A stretch of DNA of 53,689 nt from an uncultured Burkholderiales bacterium (lineage in GTDB: Bacteria > Pseudomonadota > Gammaproteobacteria > Burkholderiales > Thiobacillaceae): NCBI GenBank assembly GCA_938038385.1, contig CALHRD010000046.1, positions 1 through 53,689 on the forward strand, read 5' to 3'. Below the pieces are notes generated by a model. It was given only the letters and a program-made list of their open reading frames with translations, did no database searches and was not told the DNA's origin. Position 1 is the stretch's first letter. Each line of letters starts with the position of its first letter. The translations under genes and the position numbers were made by a program. Shown here in pieces: positions 15,885 to 25,172 of this stretch.

Positions 15885-17591
15885 ATGTCACCCCCTGAAC
15901 GCCTCGACGCCTTCCTGCCCCAGGCCCGCATCGCCTATTTCTCCATGGAGATCGGCCTGGCCAACGACATCCCTACCTACAGCGGCGGCCTGGGCGTGCT
16001 CGCCGGCGACACCCTGCGCACGGCGGCTGACCTCGACCTGCCCATGGTGGGGGTGACGCTGGTCGCCCGTGCCGGCTATTTCCGCCAAGAGATCGACGCC
16101 CAGGGTCGGCAGATCGAACACGCCGATGCCTGGGAGCCCGGTCAGCATGCCAGCCGGCTCAACGCGGCCGTGGCGCTCACCCTGGAAGGCCGCCAGGTCT
16201 GGGTGGGCGGCTGGCTCTACGTGGTGAAGTCGCGCCGCAACGGGCGCATTCCGGTACTGCTGCTCGATACCGATATGCCGGTCAACCACCCGCTGGACCG
16301 CGAGATCACGCACCACCTCTACGGCGGCGACGAGGTCTACCGCATCAAGCAGGAGCTGGTCCTCGGGGTGGGCGGGGTCGCCATGCTGCAGGCACTGGGC
16401 TTCAACCTCATCGGCTACCACATGAACGAGGGCCACTCGGCCTTCCTCACCCTGGCGCTGTTGCGCCGCTTCGCCTACGCGGCCGAGGACCTGCGGCCGG
16501 GCGAGATCCCCTACGACATCCCGCGCGTGCGCGACCTGTGCACCTTTACCACGCACACGCCGGTGGAGGCGGGGCATGACCAGTTCGACTATGGCCTGGT
16601 GACCCGCATCACGGGCGAGCTGCCCGAGCTCGATACCCTCAAGCGCCTGGCCGGCGCCGACCGTCTCAATATGACACGCCTGGCATTGAACCTCTCCGAA
16701 TACGTCAACGGCGTGGCCAAACGCCACGCCGAGACCTCGCGGCGCATGTTCCCCGGCTATGCCGTGCATGCCGTGACCAACGGCGTGCATTCCTCCACCT
16801 GGACCAGCCTGCACTTGGGCGCGCTCTATGACCACTACGTGCCGGGCTGGTGTCATGAGCCGGAACTGCTCTCCCGCGCCGACCGCATCCCCGATGACCA
16901 GCTCTGGGCGGCGCATGTGCATGCCAAGCAGGACCTGGTCGCGCGTGTGGGGCAGGTCACCGGCGTGCACCTGGATGCGGCCAAGCCGATCCTGGGGTTC
17001 GCCCGGCGCATGACCGCTTACAAGCGACCCGACCTGCTGTTCAACGATCTCGGTCGGCTCAAGGCCATCGCCCGGCACTATCCCTTCCAGGTGGTGCTGG
17101 CCGGCAAGGCCCACCCGCGCGACGAGGGCGGCAAACTGCTGATCCAGGCCCTGCATGGGCACATCCAGTCTTTGGCGGAAGATATCCCCATGGCCTTTCT
17201 GCCCGACTACGACATGGACACCTCGCTCGCGATGGTCTCCGGATCGGACGTCTGGCTCAACACACCCTTGCGGCCCTTGGAGGCCTCCGGCACCAGCGGC
17301 ATGAAGGCGGCCTTCAACGGCGTGCCCCAGCTCTCGGTGCTGGACGGCTGGTGGGTGGAGGGCTGTATCGAAGGTGTGACCGGCTGGGCCATCGGCGACG
17401 ACAACCTCGGCGCCAACGGCAGCGATGCCGCCAGCCTCTACGACAAGCTGGAGCGGGTCGTGCTGCCGCTGTGGTACGACAACCATGCCGGGTGGGTCCA
17501 GGTCATGAAGGGTGCGATCAGCAAGAACGCCGCCTATTTCAACAGCCACCGCATGATGCGGCGCTACGCGGCGGAGGCCTATCTCAGATGA
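15885..17591 (+). CDS. glgP: Alpha-glucan (glycogen/maltodextrin) phosphorylase
   Basis: This 568-residue cytoplasmic enzyme releases glucose 1-phosphate from alpha-1,4-glucans using pyridoxal phosphate. It belongs to the shorter 'alpha-glucan family phosphorylase' type (about 550-850). Seen are AYFSMEIGLANDIPTYSGGLGVLAGD at the start, FNLIGYHMNEGHSAFLTL, FTTHTPVEAGHD, PILGFARRMTAYKRPDLLF, QVVLAGKAHPRDEGGK, and EASGTSGMKAAFNGV, whose Lys is the PLP Schiff-base residue. The ATG at 15885 opens onto the family sequence; the 19 codons before it are not conserved. It converges with the GGDEF-EAL gene 59 bases on. Confidence 0.93.
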   Translation: MSPPERLDAFLPQARIAYFSMEIGLANDIPTYSGGLGVLAGDTLRTAADLDLPMVGVTLVARAGYFRQEIDAQGRQIEHADAWEPGQHASRLNAAVALTLEGRQVWVGGWLYVVKSRRNGRIPVLLLDTDMPVNHPLDREITHHLYGGDEVYRIKQELVLGVGGVAMLQALGFNLIGYHMNEGHSAFLTLALLRRFAYAAEDLRPGEIPYDIPRVRDLCTFTTHTPVEAGHDQFDYGLVTRITGELPELDTLKRLAGADRLNMTRLALNLSEYVNGVAKRHAETSRRMFPGYAVHAVTNGVHSSTWTSLHLGALYDHYVPGWCHEPELLSRADRIPDDQLWAAHVHAKQDLVARVGQVTGVHLDAAKPILGFARRMTAYKRPDLLFNDLGRLKAIARHYPFQVVLAGKAHPRDEGGKLLIQALHGHIQSLAEDIPMAFLPDYDMDTSLAMVSGSDVWLNTPLRPLEASGTSGMKAAFNGVPQLSVLDGWWVEGCIEGVTGWAIGDDNLGANGSDAASLYDKLERVVLPLWYDNHAGWVQVMKGAISKNAAYFNSHRMMRRYAAEAYLR

Positions 17592-17650
17592 CTTAAGGTG
17601 CAGGGCAGCACTGTGGACTGCCGAGGACCCAGGGGCTGAGGACGGGAACT

Positions 17651-20038
17651 TCAGCCGCCGGCCCTCTGGAACACGAAGGGCTCGGGCTGGTGCAGGTGAT
17701 AGCCCTGGGCGTAATCGACGCCGATCTCGCGCAGTTTTTCGAGGATGGCGGCGTTCTCGACGAATTCCGCCACGGTCTTGATGCCAAGGTCGCGCCCGAT
17801 CTGGGCAATGGCGTTGACGATGACGTAGTCGAGCGGTTCCGAGTCGAGATTGCGCACGAAGGCGCCGTCGATCTCAAGGGTGGAGGCCTCGAGCCCCTTG
17901 AGATAGGCGAAGGAGGACAACCCGCTGCCGAAATCGTCCAGACAGAACGCGCAGCCCAGCTCGCGCATCGCGGCGATGAAATGGCGCGCGGCGTCGATGT
18001 CATGCACCACGGCGGTCTCAGTGAGCTCGAACAGGATGCGCTGCGGGGGAATACCGAAAGTCTTCAAGGATTCTTTCACCACATCGATGAACAGAGGATC
18101 GGAGATCGTCTGCCCGGACAGGTTGACCGCGTAGTGTGCGGTATCCTCGGGGTGGTCACGCAAGTAGGCGAACAGGCGGCGCAGCACCCACCGATCCAGG
18201 GAAGGGGCGAGCCCGTAGCGTTCGGCGGCGGTGAGCAGGCTCGAGGGCGAGCTCACCTCACCCTGTTCGTTGCGCGGCCGCAGCAATACCTCGTAATAGG
18301 CCTCGCCGCTGCCGTTTACGGGCAGGATGCGCTGGCGCCACAGCTCGAAGCGACCCTCGGCGAAGTAGCGCTCCAGGCGTCCGATCCATTCCATCTCCTC
18401 GCCCTGCGCCTGGATCGCCGCGTGTTCCTGGCGCCAGAGTTCGGCCCGGTTGCGCCCACGGCGCTTGGCGAAATAACAGGCGGCATCGGCCCGCGCCAGG
18501 ATGTGGCCGGTGTCCTCGCCCGCCTGCAGCATGGCCACTCCCACGCTGGCGCCCAGGTTGAAGCTGCGCCCGCCGTGGCGGTAGGTGTGCGCGCGGATTG
18601 CCTCGATGATCGCCGTGGCCATCTGCAGTGCAGCCTCTACCTCGGTGTCGAACAACAGCAAGCCGAATTCATCGCCGCCCAGACGCCCCAGTACGGGCGG
18701 CTCGCCGTCGCTTGCCGGGTCGGGTAGCCGCGCCTGCATGAGCTGTCCGATCTCGACCAGCAGCTCGTCGCCGGCGGCGTGCCCACAGGTGTCGTTGACC
18801 AGCTTGAACTGATCGAGGTCGATGTAACAAAAGGCATGACGCCGATGGGGTTGCGCCTTGAGCTGGCGCAAGGCCCGCTCGATGCGCCCCTCCAGCGCCC
18901 GCCGGTTGGGTAGCCCGGTGAGCGGGTCGTGGAAGGCAAGCCGCCGCAACTCCGCGAGCAGGGCGCGCCGTTCGGTCTCGTCATGCAACACCAACACCGC
19001 GCCGCACAGGCCGCCGTCATCGGCGCGGATAAGAGCCGCCGAATCGGAGACGGCGATCTCGGCGCCGCTTGTCGTGCGCAGCAGGGCCTGCCCGAGGGTC
19101 TTGTCCTGCACTTCCTCCCTGAGCACTTGCAACAACGGGTGCGGGATGGGCTGGCGATGCGTCTCGTCGATGAGCGGGGCGACCACCTCGATCGGCTGAT
19201 CGCGCGCCTGCGCCGCGTCCCAATCGGTCAGGCGCTCCGCCGCCGGATTCATGAAACGTACACGGCCGTCGGCGTCGGTGACGATCACCGCGTCGGCGAT
19301 CGCTTCCAGCGTCACCTGCCAGCGCTCCTTCTCCGTCGCGAGCTGTTCGATCTGCGCCTGGATGCGCGCGTACGCAGCGTCCAGGGCTTGGGCGGCGGCC
19401 GCCAGCTCGGGCGGGGCGTGTGGCGGCAGGCGGATGCCGCTCTCAGGCTTGCCTTGCGCCAAGGCATTGCCTGCTGCGGCGATGCGCTGAAGCCCCAGCA
19501 GATTCACGCGCATGATCCAGTACATCAGCACCGCCAGCAGCAGGCTGGCCGCCAATGCGCTCGTGGCAATGCGGCCAAGCAGCGCCCACAGGCGGTCTTC
19601 GACCACGTGCGGTGCTACCGTGAGCTCGATGCGGCCGTATCGTCGCTCGCCAACCTCGATGCTTTGGCGTGCCACGACTGTCTCGAGTCCGACCAGTGCA
19701 GCGAACCAGGCTGGCCTTTTGGGTGATGCCGGCGGCGCTTCGGCCACGAGTGTCTGCCCGTTCTCCGCAAGGCGCGCCCAGGCGAAGCCACCCTGGGCCG
19801 CGGCGCGGCGCATGAGCTCCCCAGCGGCGGTGTAGTCGCCGAGGACGAGCGCCTCGGTAAGGGTCAAGGCCAGCACCTGCGCCTCGCGTTGGGCGATTTG
19901 GGCCAGGGCCTGACTGCCGACTTGGCGCGCGGCCTTGAGGCTGTATATGCCGCCGAGGACCATGGCAGCGACGAGCACGCCCAGCAGCGCGGCGATCAGC
20001 CGCGTGCGCAGGCTCAGGTGCGCGATGAGCCGCTTCAC
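17651..20038 (-). CDS. Membrane PAS-GGDEF-EAL protein (last gene of TauE-PhnD operon)
   Basis: This 795-residue protein has a transmembrane helix (about 12-32), a periplasmic segment (about 33-150), a second helix (about 155-175), a HAMP-like linker, a PAS domain (AIADAVIVTDADGRVRFMNPAAERLTDWD, about 240-290), a GGDEF domain with RLGGDEFGLLL and an EAL domain with EVLLRPRNEQGE. GGDEF makes and EAL breaks cyclic di-GMP. No RxxD inhibitory motif precedes the GGDEF. In the EAL domain the Lys of the L-K-I-D motif is Glu (STLEIDGAFV), although the acid residues DDFG and AEFVE remain. GTG at 20038 overlaps the PhnD stop. Confidence 0.9.
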   Translation of the reverse strand: MKRLIAHLSLRTRLIAALLGVLVAAMVLGGIYSLKAARQVGSQALAQIAQREAQVLALTLTEALVLGDYTAAGELMRRAAAQGGFAWARLAENGQTLVAEAPPASPKRPAWFAALVGLETVVARQSIEVGERRYGRIELTVAPHVVEDRLWALLGRIATSALAASLLLAVLMYWIMRVNLLGLQRIAAAGNALAQGKPESGIRLPPHAPPELAAAAQALDAAYARIQAQIEQLATEKERWQVTLEAIADAVIVTDADGRVRFMNPAAERLTDWDAAQARDQPIEVVAPLIDETHRQPIPHPLLQVLREEVQDKTLGQALLRTTSGAEIAVSDSAALIRADDGGLCGAVLVLHDETERRALLAELRRLAFHDPLTGLPNRRALEGRIERALRQLKAQPHRRHAFCYIDLDQFKLVNDTCGHAAGDELLVEIGQLMQARLPDPASDGEPPVLGRLGGDEFGLLLFDTEVEAALQMATAIIEAIRAHTYRHGGRSFNLGASVGVAMLQAGEDTGHILARADAACYFAKRRGRNRAELWRQEHAAIQAQGEEMEWIGRLERYFAEGRFELWRQRILPVNGSGEAYYEVLLRPRNEQGEVSSPSSLLTAAERYGLAPSLDRWVLRRLFAYLRDHPEDTAHYAVNLSGQTISDPLFIDVVKESLKTFGIPPQRILFELTETAVVHDIDAARHFIAAMRELGCAFCLDDFGSGLSSFAYLKGLEASTLEIDGAFVRNLDSEPLDYVIVNAIAQIGRDLGIKTVAEFVENAAILEKLREIGVDYAQGYHLHQPEPFVFQRAGG

Positions 20039-20883
20039 TGACCCTCCAGGGGCACCCGTGTTTGTTGGAAGAAGCGGCGATAGGCGTCGTAGTCGCGGTC
20101 GCTGGCGGCGACGAAGCCGCGCGGCACAGGCAGCTTCAGCCGCGCTGCGGCCTCGGCGAGCACGCGCTGCCCCTGCGGGTCGGTCTTCATCGCCAGCAGC
20201 GCGGCACGTACCGCCGCGCGCGCCGCTGCCGGCACCGTCGGATGGGCCATCACCGCCAGGTCGTAGTAGGGCTGCGATTCCCACAGCACGCGATAGGCAA
20301 AGCCCTCGCGGCGGGAGTAATCGGCTATCACCTGGTGGTTGACCCCGGCAGCGGCCACCTTGCCGTGCCGCAGCAGCCCCATGGCCGCCTCCTGGCTGCC
20401 GGCGAGCACGGGCTGGACCTCGATCCCGGCCTTGAGCAGGGCATCATAGGGGACGAAATAGCCAGTGAAGCCATAGGGGTTGGCGAAGGCCACCGCCTGA
20501 CCGGCGAGGTCCTCCAGCCGGGTGATCGGGCTCGCCGCCGGCACCACGACCTGGCCACGGATGCCCTCGCCCTCCTGGCGGGCGATGACCGTGAAACCCA
20601 GCCGGTCGCGCTGCGGCGTGAACAGGTGGTTGGTATAGACGAAGGCGAGCTCGCCGCGCACGGCCATGTCCGTGGTCTCGTTCGCCGTGCGTGCGATCTT
20701 CAAGGTCAGCGGCACCCCGGAGCGGGCCGAGACCCAGGCGAGGATGGGGTTCCAGTATTCCGCGGTCAGCGTGACGGAACGATGATTCAGCACCCCGAAG
20801 GGATAGGGGCCGCCTGTCTGCCAGGCCAGAAGCGGCGGCGCGACGCATAGGGCGAGGAGGAACAAGGCGAGTCGGCGGATCAC
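20035..20883 (-). CDS. PhnD/TauA-like periplasmic binding protein
   Basis: This 282-residue protein starts at GTG (20883) with AGGGAGGAG just before it, overlapping the TauE stop. The N-terminus is a signal peptide (MIRRLALFLLALCVAPPLLA). The mature part has the phosphonate-binding-type pattern PYPFGVLNHRSVTLTAEYWNPILAWVSARSGVPL and RGQVVVPAASPITRLEDLAGQAVAFANPYGFTGYFVP, then AGSQEAAMGLLRHGKVAAAGVN. Such proteins usually feed an ABC transporter, but none is nearby; in other bacteria PhnD-like proteins are placed before sensor proteins. Here it probably binds a small anion and passes the signal to the GGDEF-EAL protein encoded next. Confidence 0.85.
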   Translation of the reverse strand: MIRRLALFLLALCVAPPLLAWQTGGPYPFGVLNHRSVTLTAEYWNPILAWVSARSGVPLTLKIARTANETTDMAVRGELAFVYTNHLFTPQRDRLGFTVIARQEGEGIRGQVVVPAASPITRLEDLAGQAVAFANPYGFTGYFVPYDALLKAGIEVQPVLAGSQEAAMGLLRHGKVAAAGVNHQVIADYSRREGFAYRVLWESQPYYDLAVMAHPTVPAAARAAVRAALLAMKTDPQGQRVLAEAAARLKLPVPRGFVAASDRDYDAYRRFFQQTRVPLEGQ

Positions 20884-21602
20884 AGGCTCCTCCCTACGAG
20901 CAGGCTGCCGCTGGCGAGCAGCAGCAGACTCAACACACGGGTGAACTGTTCGCGGCTCAGCCCCAGATGCACGCGCCCCCCCAGGCGCAGGCCCAGCCAG
21001 GCCGCTGGGGCCATGAGGGCGAGCAGCAGGAGATGCTTGGACGTGTAATATCCCCCGAGGGCGAAACCGGCGATGCGCAAGCCCCCGTCGATGACGAACA
21101 GCATGGCCAGGCTGGCGAGAAAGGCCGTCTTGTCGAGCTGGCGCAGACGGTAGTACATGACGTAGAAGGGGCCGCCGGTGCCGAACAGGCCACCGATGAG
21201 GCCCCCCGCGAGTCCCGCCGGCGCCGCCCAACGGCGCGAGATGCGGGTCTGTGGCAGGGGCAGGAGCTGATAGATCGCGAAGCCGATGACGAACAGGCCG
21301 AGGGCGAGCTTGAGGCCATCGTGATCGAGCCGTTCGTGCAGAGACAGTGCAACCGTCACCCCCACCGCGGCGAAAGGCAACAGCGGCAGCAGGTCGCGCC
21401 AGGCGATCAGCCGTCGGTGCCGCCAAGCCTGGAGGATGGACCCGCCATTGTCCAGAACCACCACCAACGGCACCACCAGAGTGAGCGGAAAAAACAGGGC
21501 AAGCAAGGGGGATGCAACCAGCGCCGAGCCGAAGCCGGCCACACCACGCACGAAATAGGCGGCCAGCGCGATCAGGGGGGCGAACAACAGCGGTGTCTCC
21601 AT
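20880..21602 (-). CDS. TauE/SafE-family anion permease
   Basis: This 240-residue inner-membrane protein has eight hydrophobic helices in two halves and the family motifs AYFVRGVAGFGSALVASPLLALF near the N-terminus and AGLAGGLIGGLFGTGGPFYVMYYRLR at the centre. TauE/SafE proteins export or import sulfur-containing or organic anions (sulfoacetate, sulfite, taurine-related). The ATG at 21602 is chosen because the upstream frame is not membrane-like and lies over the divergent nadE gene. It is the first gene of the three-gene unit. Confidence 0.87.
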   Translation of the reverse strand: METPLLFAPLIALAAYFVRGVAGFGSALVASPLLALFFPLTLVVPLVVVLDNGGSILQAWRHRRLIAWRDLLPLLPFAAVGVTVALSLHERLDHDGLKLALGLFVIGFAIYQLLPLPQTRISRRWAAPAGLAGGLIGGLFGTGGPFYVMYYRLRQLDKTAFLASLAMLFVIDGGLRIAGFALGGYYTSKHLLLLALMAPAAWLGLRLGGRVHLGLSREQFTRVLSLLLLASGSLLVGRSL

Positions 21603-21671
21603 TGTTTTTATGAATCTTAGCCCAAAGCCCGCTGCCTTGTCCGCCGCGGGCGGCTTGGGCATCATAGGCGG

Positions 21672-23276
21672 ATGAAGCTCGCCCTGGCCCAGTTCAACCC
21701 CACCGTCGGCGACCTCGAGGGCAACGCCGCGGGTGTCCTTGAGCTTGCGCGCGAGGCCCATGCCGGCGGTGCCGACCTGATGCTTACCCCCGAGCTTGCG
21801 CTGTGTGGCTATCCCCCAGAGGACCTGGCGCTGCGCGCGGACTTCTACGCCGAGAACACGCGCGTGCTGATGGACCTCGCCGCGCGTCTGCCGGCAGGGC
21901 TCAGCGTCGTCGTCGGCCACCCCTTGAGCGAGGCCGACCGTCGCTACAACGCCGCCAGCGTGCTGCGCGACGGGATGGTCGTGGCGGTCCATCGCAAGCA
22001 GCGGCTGCCCAACCACTCGGTGTTCGACGAACTGCGTACCTTCACCCCAGGCGAGGCCGCGACCGTATTCGCTTGCGGCGGGATGCGCCTCGGGCTGCTC
22101 ATCTGTGAGGACCTCTGGCACCCGGCGCCGGTGTCTGAGGCGCGCACGGCCGGAGCCGAGCTGCTCATCGTGTTGAACGCCTCCCCCTTTCACAAAGAGA
22201 AACAAGCGGAGCGCTACGCCGTGGCACGCAGCCGCATCGCCGATACGGGGCTGCCCCTGATCTACGTCAACATGGTCGGCGGCCAGGACGAGCTGGTGTT
22301 CGATGGCGGTTCCTTCGCCATGGATGCCGATGGCGAGGTCAGCGCCCAGCTGCCTTTTTTCAAGGAGGGGCTATACCTTCTGGATTATCGTGACGGCGCG
22401 GCGCGGGGCCAGATCCATCCGCTGCCGGGGCTGGAGGAGAGCGTCTACAACGCCCTCGTCCTGGGCGTGCGTGACTATGTCGGCAAGAACGGCTTTCCCG
22501 GCGTGCTCGTGGGCCTATCGGGAGGGATCGACTCGGCGCTCACCCTCACCATCGCCGTCGATGCCCTCGGCCCCGAGCGCGTCGAGGCGGTGATGATGCC
22601 CTCGCAGTACACCGCCGACATGAGCCGGGAGGATGCAGCCGAGCTTGCCCGCCGGCTCGGCGTGACCTACCGCGTGATCTCCATCAAGCCCATGTTCGAC
22701 AGCTTTATAGCGGCGTTGGCGGACGCCTTCGACAGCCTGCCCTACGACACCACGGAGGAAAACCTGCAGGCACGCATCCGCGGCGTGATCCTCATGGCCT
22801 TATCGAACAAATTCGGCAAGTTGGTGCTCACCACCGGCAACAAGAGCGAGATGGCCGCCGGCTATGCCACCCTCTACGGCGACATGGCCGGTGGTTTTGC
22901 GGTCCTGAAGGACGTGGCCAAGACCCTGGTCTATCTGCTGGCCTGCTACCGCAACCATCTGTCCAACGTCATCCCCACCCGCATCATCGTGCGTGCCCCC
23001 AGTGCGGAACTCAGGCCTAATCAGACCGACCAGGACAGCCTGCCCCCCTACGAAGACCTCGATGCCATCATCGAGCGTTACATGGAGCTCGACCAGTCGC
23101 CGCGCGAGATCGTCGCCGCCGGGTTTCCCGAGGAGATGGTGCGCAAGGTGGTGCGCCTGATCGACCTGTCGGAATACAAGCGTCGCCAATCGGCGCCGGG
23201 CATCCGGGTGACCAAGCGGGGTTTTGGCAAGGACCGGCGCTACCCGGTGACCAACCGCTATCGGGCACCCTTTTAG
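21672..23276 (+). CDS. nadE: Glutamine-dependent NAD+ synthetase
   Basis: This 534-residue enzyme makes NAD+ from deamido-NAD+, ATP and glutamine-derived ammonia. The N-terminal nitrilase-like glutaminase domain (1-250) has the triad residues in LMLTPELALCGYPPEDL (Glu), VHRKQRLPN (Lys) and LGLLICEDLWHPAP (Cys). The C-terminal synthetase domain has the pyrophosphate-binding VGLSGGIDSALTLTIAVDALG, VMMPSQYTADMSR, and NKFGKLVLTTGNKSEMAAGYATLYGDMAGGF. The length is normal. The start lies 69 bases from the divergent tauE-like gene. A PII gene follows 12 bases later on the same strand. Confidence 0.95.
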   Translation: MKLALAQFNPTVGDLEGNAAGVLELAREAHAGGADLMLTPELALCGYPPEDLALRADFYAENTRVLMDLAARLPAGLSVVVGHPLSEADRRYNAASVLRDGMVVAVHRKQRLPNHSVFDELRTFTPGEAATVFACGGMRLGLLICEDLWHPAPVSEARTAGAELLIVLNASPFHKEKQAERYAVARSRIADTGLPLIYVNMVGGQDELVFDGGSFAMDADGEVSAQLPFFKEGLYLLDYRDGAARGQIHPLPGLEESVYNALVLGVRDYVGKNGFPGVLVGLSGGIDSALTLTIAVDALGPERVEAVMMPSQYTADMSREDAAELARRLGVTYRVISIKPMFDSFIAALADAFDSLPYDTTEENLQARIRGVILMALSNKFGKLVLTTGNKSEMAAGYATLYGDMAGGFAVLKDVAKTLVYLLACYRNHLSNVIPTRIIVRAPSAELRPNQTDQDSLPPYEDLDAIIERYMELDQSPREIVAAGFPEEMVRKVVRLIDLSEYKRRQSAPGIRVTKRGFGKDRRYPVTNRYRAPF

Positions 23277-23627
<351 letters not shown>

Positions 23628-23634
23628 CGCCGGG

Positions 23635-24585
23635 TCAGACCGTGGCGGCCAGCGCCGCGCCCTTGAGCCCCACGTCCTCGTCCAATACCACGTAGACGGG
23701 CACCCGTTCCATCCAGGCCGAGAAGCGGCCCTTGTCGCGGAAGCCCTCCAGGAAGGTCCCCTGTTGCAGGATGGGCAGGATCCTGGGGGCGATGCCGCCG
23801 GCCAGGTAGACGCCGCCCAGGCACTGGGACACGAGGGCCAGATCGCCGGCGGTCTGGCCGAAGATGCGGGTGAACAGGCTGAGTGCGCGGACCGCCACCC
23901 CGTCGCGCCGTTCCAGGGCGGCGTCGGTGATCTCCGCTGCCGACATTGCGGGCGGTGTGCCGGGCATGTCCGCCTCCGCCCAGCAAAAACGGTAGAGCTG
24001 GGCCAGACCCGGACCGGAGAGGATGCGTTCGACCGACACCCGGCCGTAGGTCGACTGCAGGAAGGTGAGCAGGCGCATCTGCAAGGCGTCGATGGGAGCG
24101 AAGGAGATGTGCCCGCCTTCCGAGGCCATGGAACGGTAGCGCCCCTCGAACCACGCGGTCTGCACCACGCCCAGGCCGGTGCCGGCCCCCAGCGCCAGGC
24201 GCGGGGCATGCGCGGCGGGCTCGCCGGCCTGCAGGGTGGCACGCCCACCGACCTCCAGCACACCCAGGCCGTGCCCCACGGCCGCGAAGTCGTTCACCAG
24301 CCGTACTTTCGGGATACCGGTCTCGGCGGAGATGGCCTCGCTGTCGATGACCCAGTCCAGGTTGGTCAGCCTCACCAGTCGGCCGTCGGTGGGTCCCGCC
24401 ACGGCCAGACAGGCGGCCTGGGGACGTGTCCTGCCGTCGAGGAAGGCGCGCAACAGCTGGCTCAGGGAGGCGACGCCATCGTTGCGGAAACGCTGCACCT
24501 CGCGCAGGCGCACACGATTGATGGCCACGTCGGCCAAGGCCAGGCGGGTGTTGGTGCCGCCGATGTCACCGGTCAATACGATCAT
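23635..24585 (-). CDS. glk: Glucokinase (ROK-independent, Glk type)
   Basis: This 316-residue enzyme phosphorylates glucose with ATP. It has the phosphate motif LTGDIGGTNTRLALADV, the sugar-binding LVNDFAAVGHGLGVL and ASEGGHISFAPID, and the C-terminal LVSQCLGGVYLAGGIAPRIL. It is the E. coli Glk type by length and motifs. The ATG at 24585 opens onto the first strand. It converges with glnB (7 bases between stops). Together with the glucan phosphorylase it would feed glucose into glycolysis. Confidence 0.92.
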   Translation of the reverse strand: MIVLTGDIGGTNTRLALADVAINRVRLREVQRFRNDGVASLSQLLRAFLDGRTRPQAACLAVAGPTDGRLVRLTNLDWVIDSEAISAETGIPKVRLVNDFAAVGHGLGVLEVGGRATLQAGEPAAHAPRLALGAGTGLGVVQTAWFEGRYRSMASEGGHISFAPIDALQMRLLTFLQSTYGRVSVERILSGPGLAQLYRFCWAEADMPGTPPAMSAAEITDAALERRDGVAVRALSLFTRIFGQTAGDLALVSQCLGGVYLAGGIAPRILPILQQGTFLEGFRDKGRFSAWMERVPVYVVLDEDVGLKGAALAATV

Positions 24586-24616
24586 GTTTGGGTGTGTGCG
24601 TCCTGCGGCGGCGTGC

Positions 24617-24880
24617 TCAGGCTTCCAGGATCTCCAGGGCCAGCAGCTCATCGCTGAGCCCGGTCTGGTCCTCGGTGAGGACGGGGATCATACGGGTTTC
24701 CACGGTGTACTCCCAGGGGCGGCCGTGCATGTCCGCCTGAATGACGGAGGCGGGGGTGTCGGCCTCCAGAACCAGACTGGGTGGGCTGTCCACCACCTCG
24801 ATCACTATCCACTGCCTGCCGAGATAGCGTACCTGCAGGCCGATGAGGGCGCGCAGATGGGGCAGGGATATCGGGCTCAC
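24617..24880 (-). CDS. 87-residue hypothetical protein
   Basis: This small protein is predicted to be mostly beta-sheet: VRYLGRQWIVIEVVDSPPSLVLEAD and PWEYTVETRMIPVLTEDQ. No motif is recognised. It lies 31 bases before the glk start on the same strand and is probably co-transcribed with it. The start ATG at 24880 is the first in frame. Confidence 0.6.
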   Translation of the reverse strand: MSPISLPHLRALIGLQVRYLGRQWIVIEVVDSPPSLVLEADTPASVIQADMHGRPWEYTVETRMIPVLTEDQTGLSDELLALEILEA

Positions 24881-24941
24881 CGGACTGTCCTCCCGTCGCT
24901 GTGCGACGCACTCCCCGAGGGAGGCGGCGCGTCACCTTCGT

Positions 24942-25158
24942 TTGGCGTGAATGTCGCGCGAGCGGCCACGAAGCGCCCCTCCCCATCCCCCGACCCCTCC
25001 CCCCTCACCCCCGACCCCTCCCCCCGTGGGGGAGGGGAGGCTCGACCCTCCTCTCTCCCCCAGGGAGAGAGGTCGGGAGAGAGGGCCGGGGGGGCTGGGG
25101 GAGAGGGAACGGACAAGGCGACATTCATGCTTCGGGGTGGCGTCGCCATGTCCGTTGG
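24942..25158 (+). repeat. Dispersed multi-hairpin element, copy R3 (divergent)
   Basis: A 217-bp copy with TTGG, not TTAG, at both ends (24942-24945 and 25155-25158). The left stem has changed on both sides relative to R1 (GTCGC/GCGGC instead of GTCGGC/GCCGGC), and the right hairpin reads CGGACAAGGCGAC against GTCGCCATGTCCG with one mismatch. It fills the gap between the hypothetical gene at 24617-24880 and the amidotransferase. Confidence 0.82.
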
Positions 25159-25172
25159 GCGGGCGGGAACGC

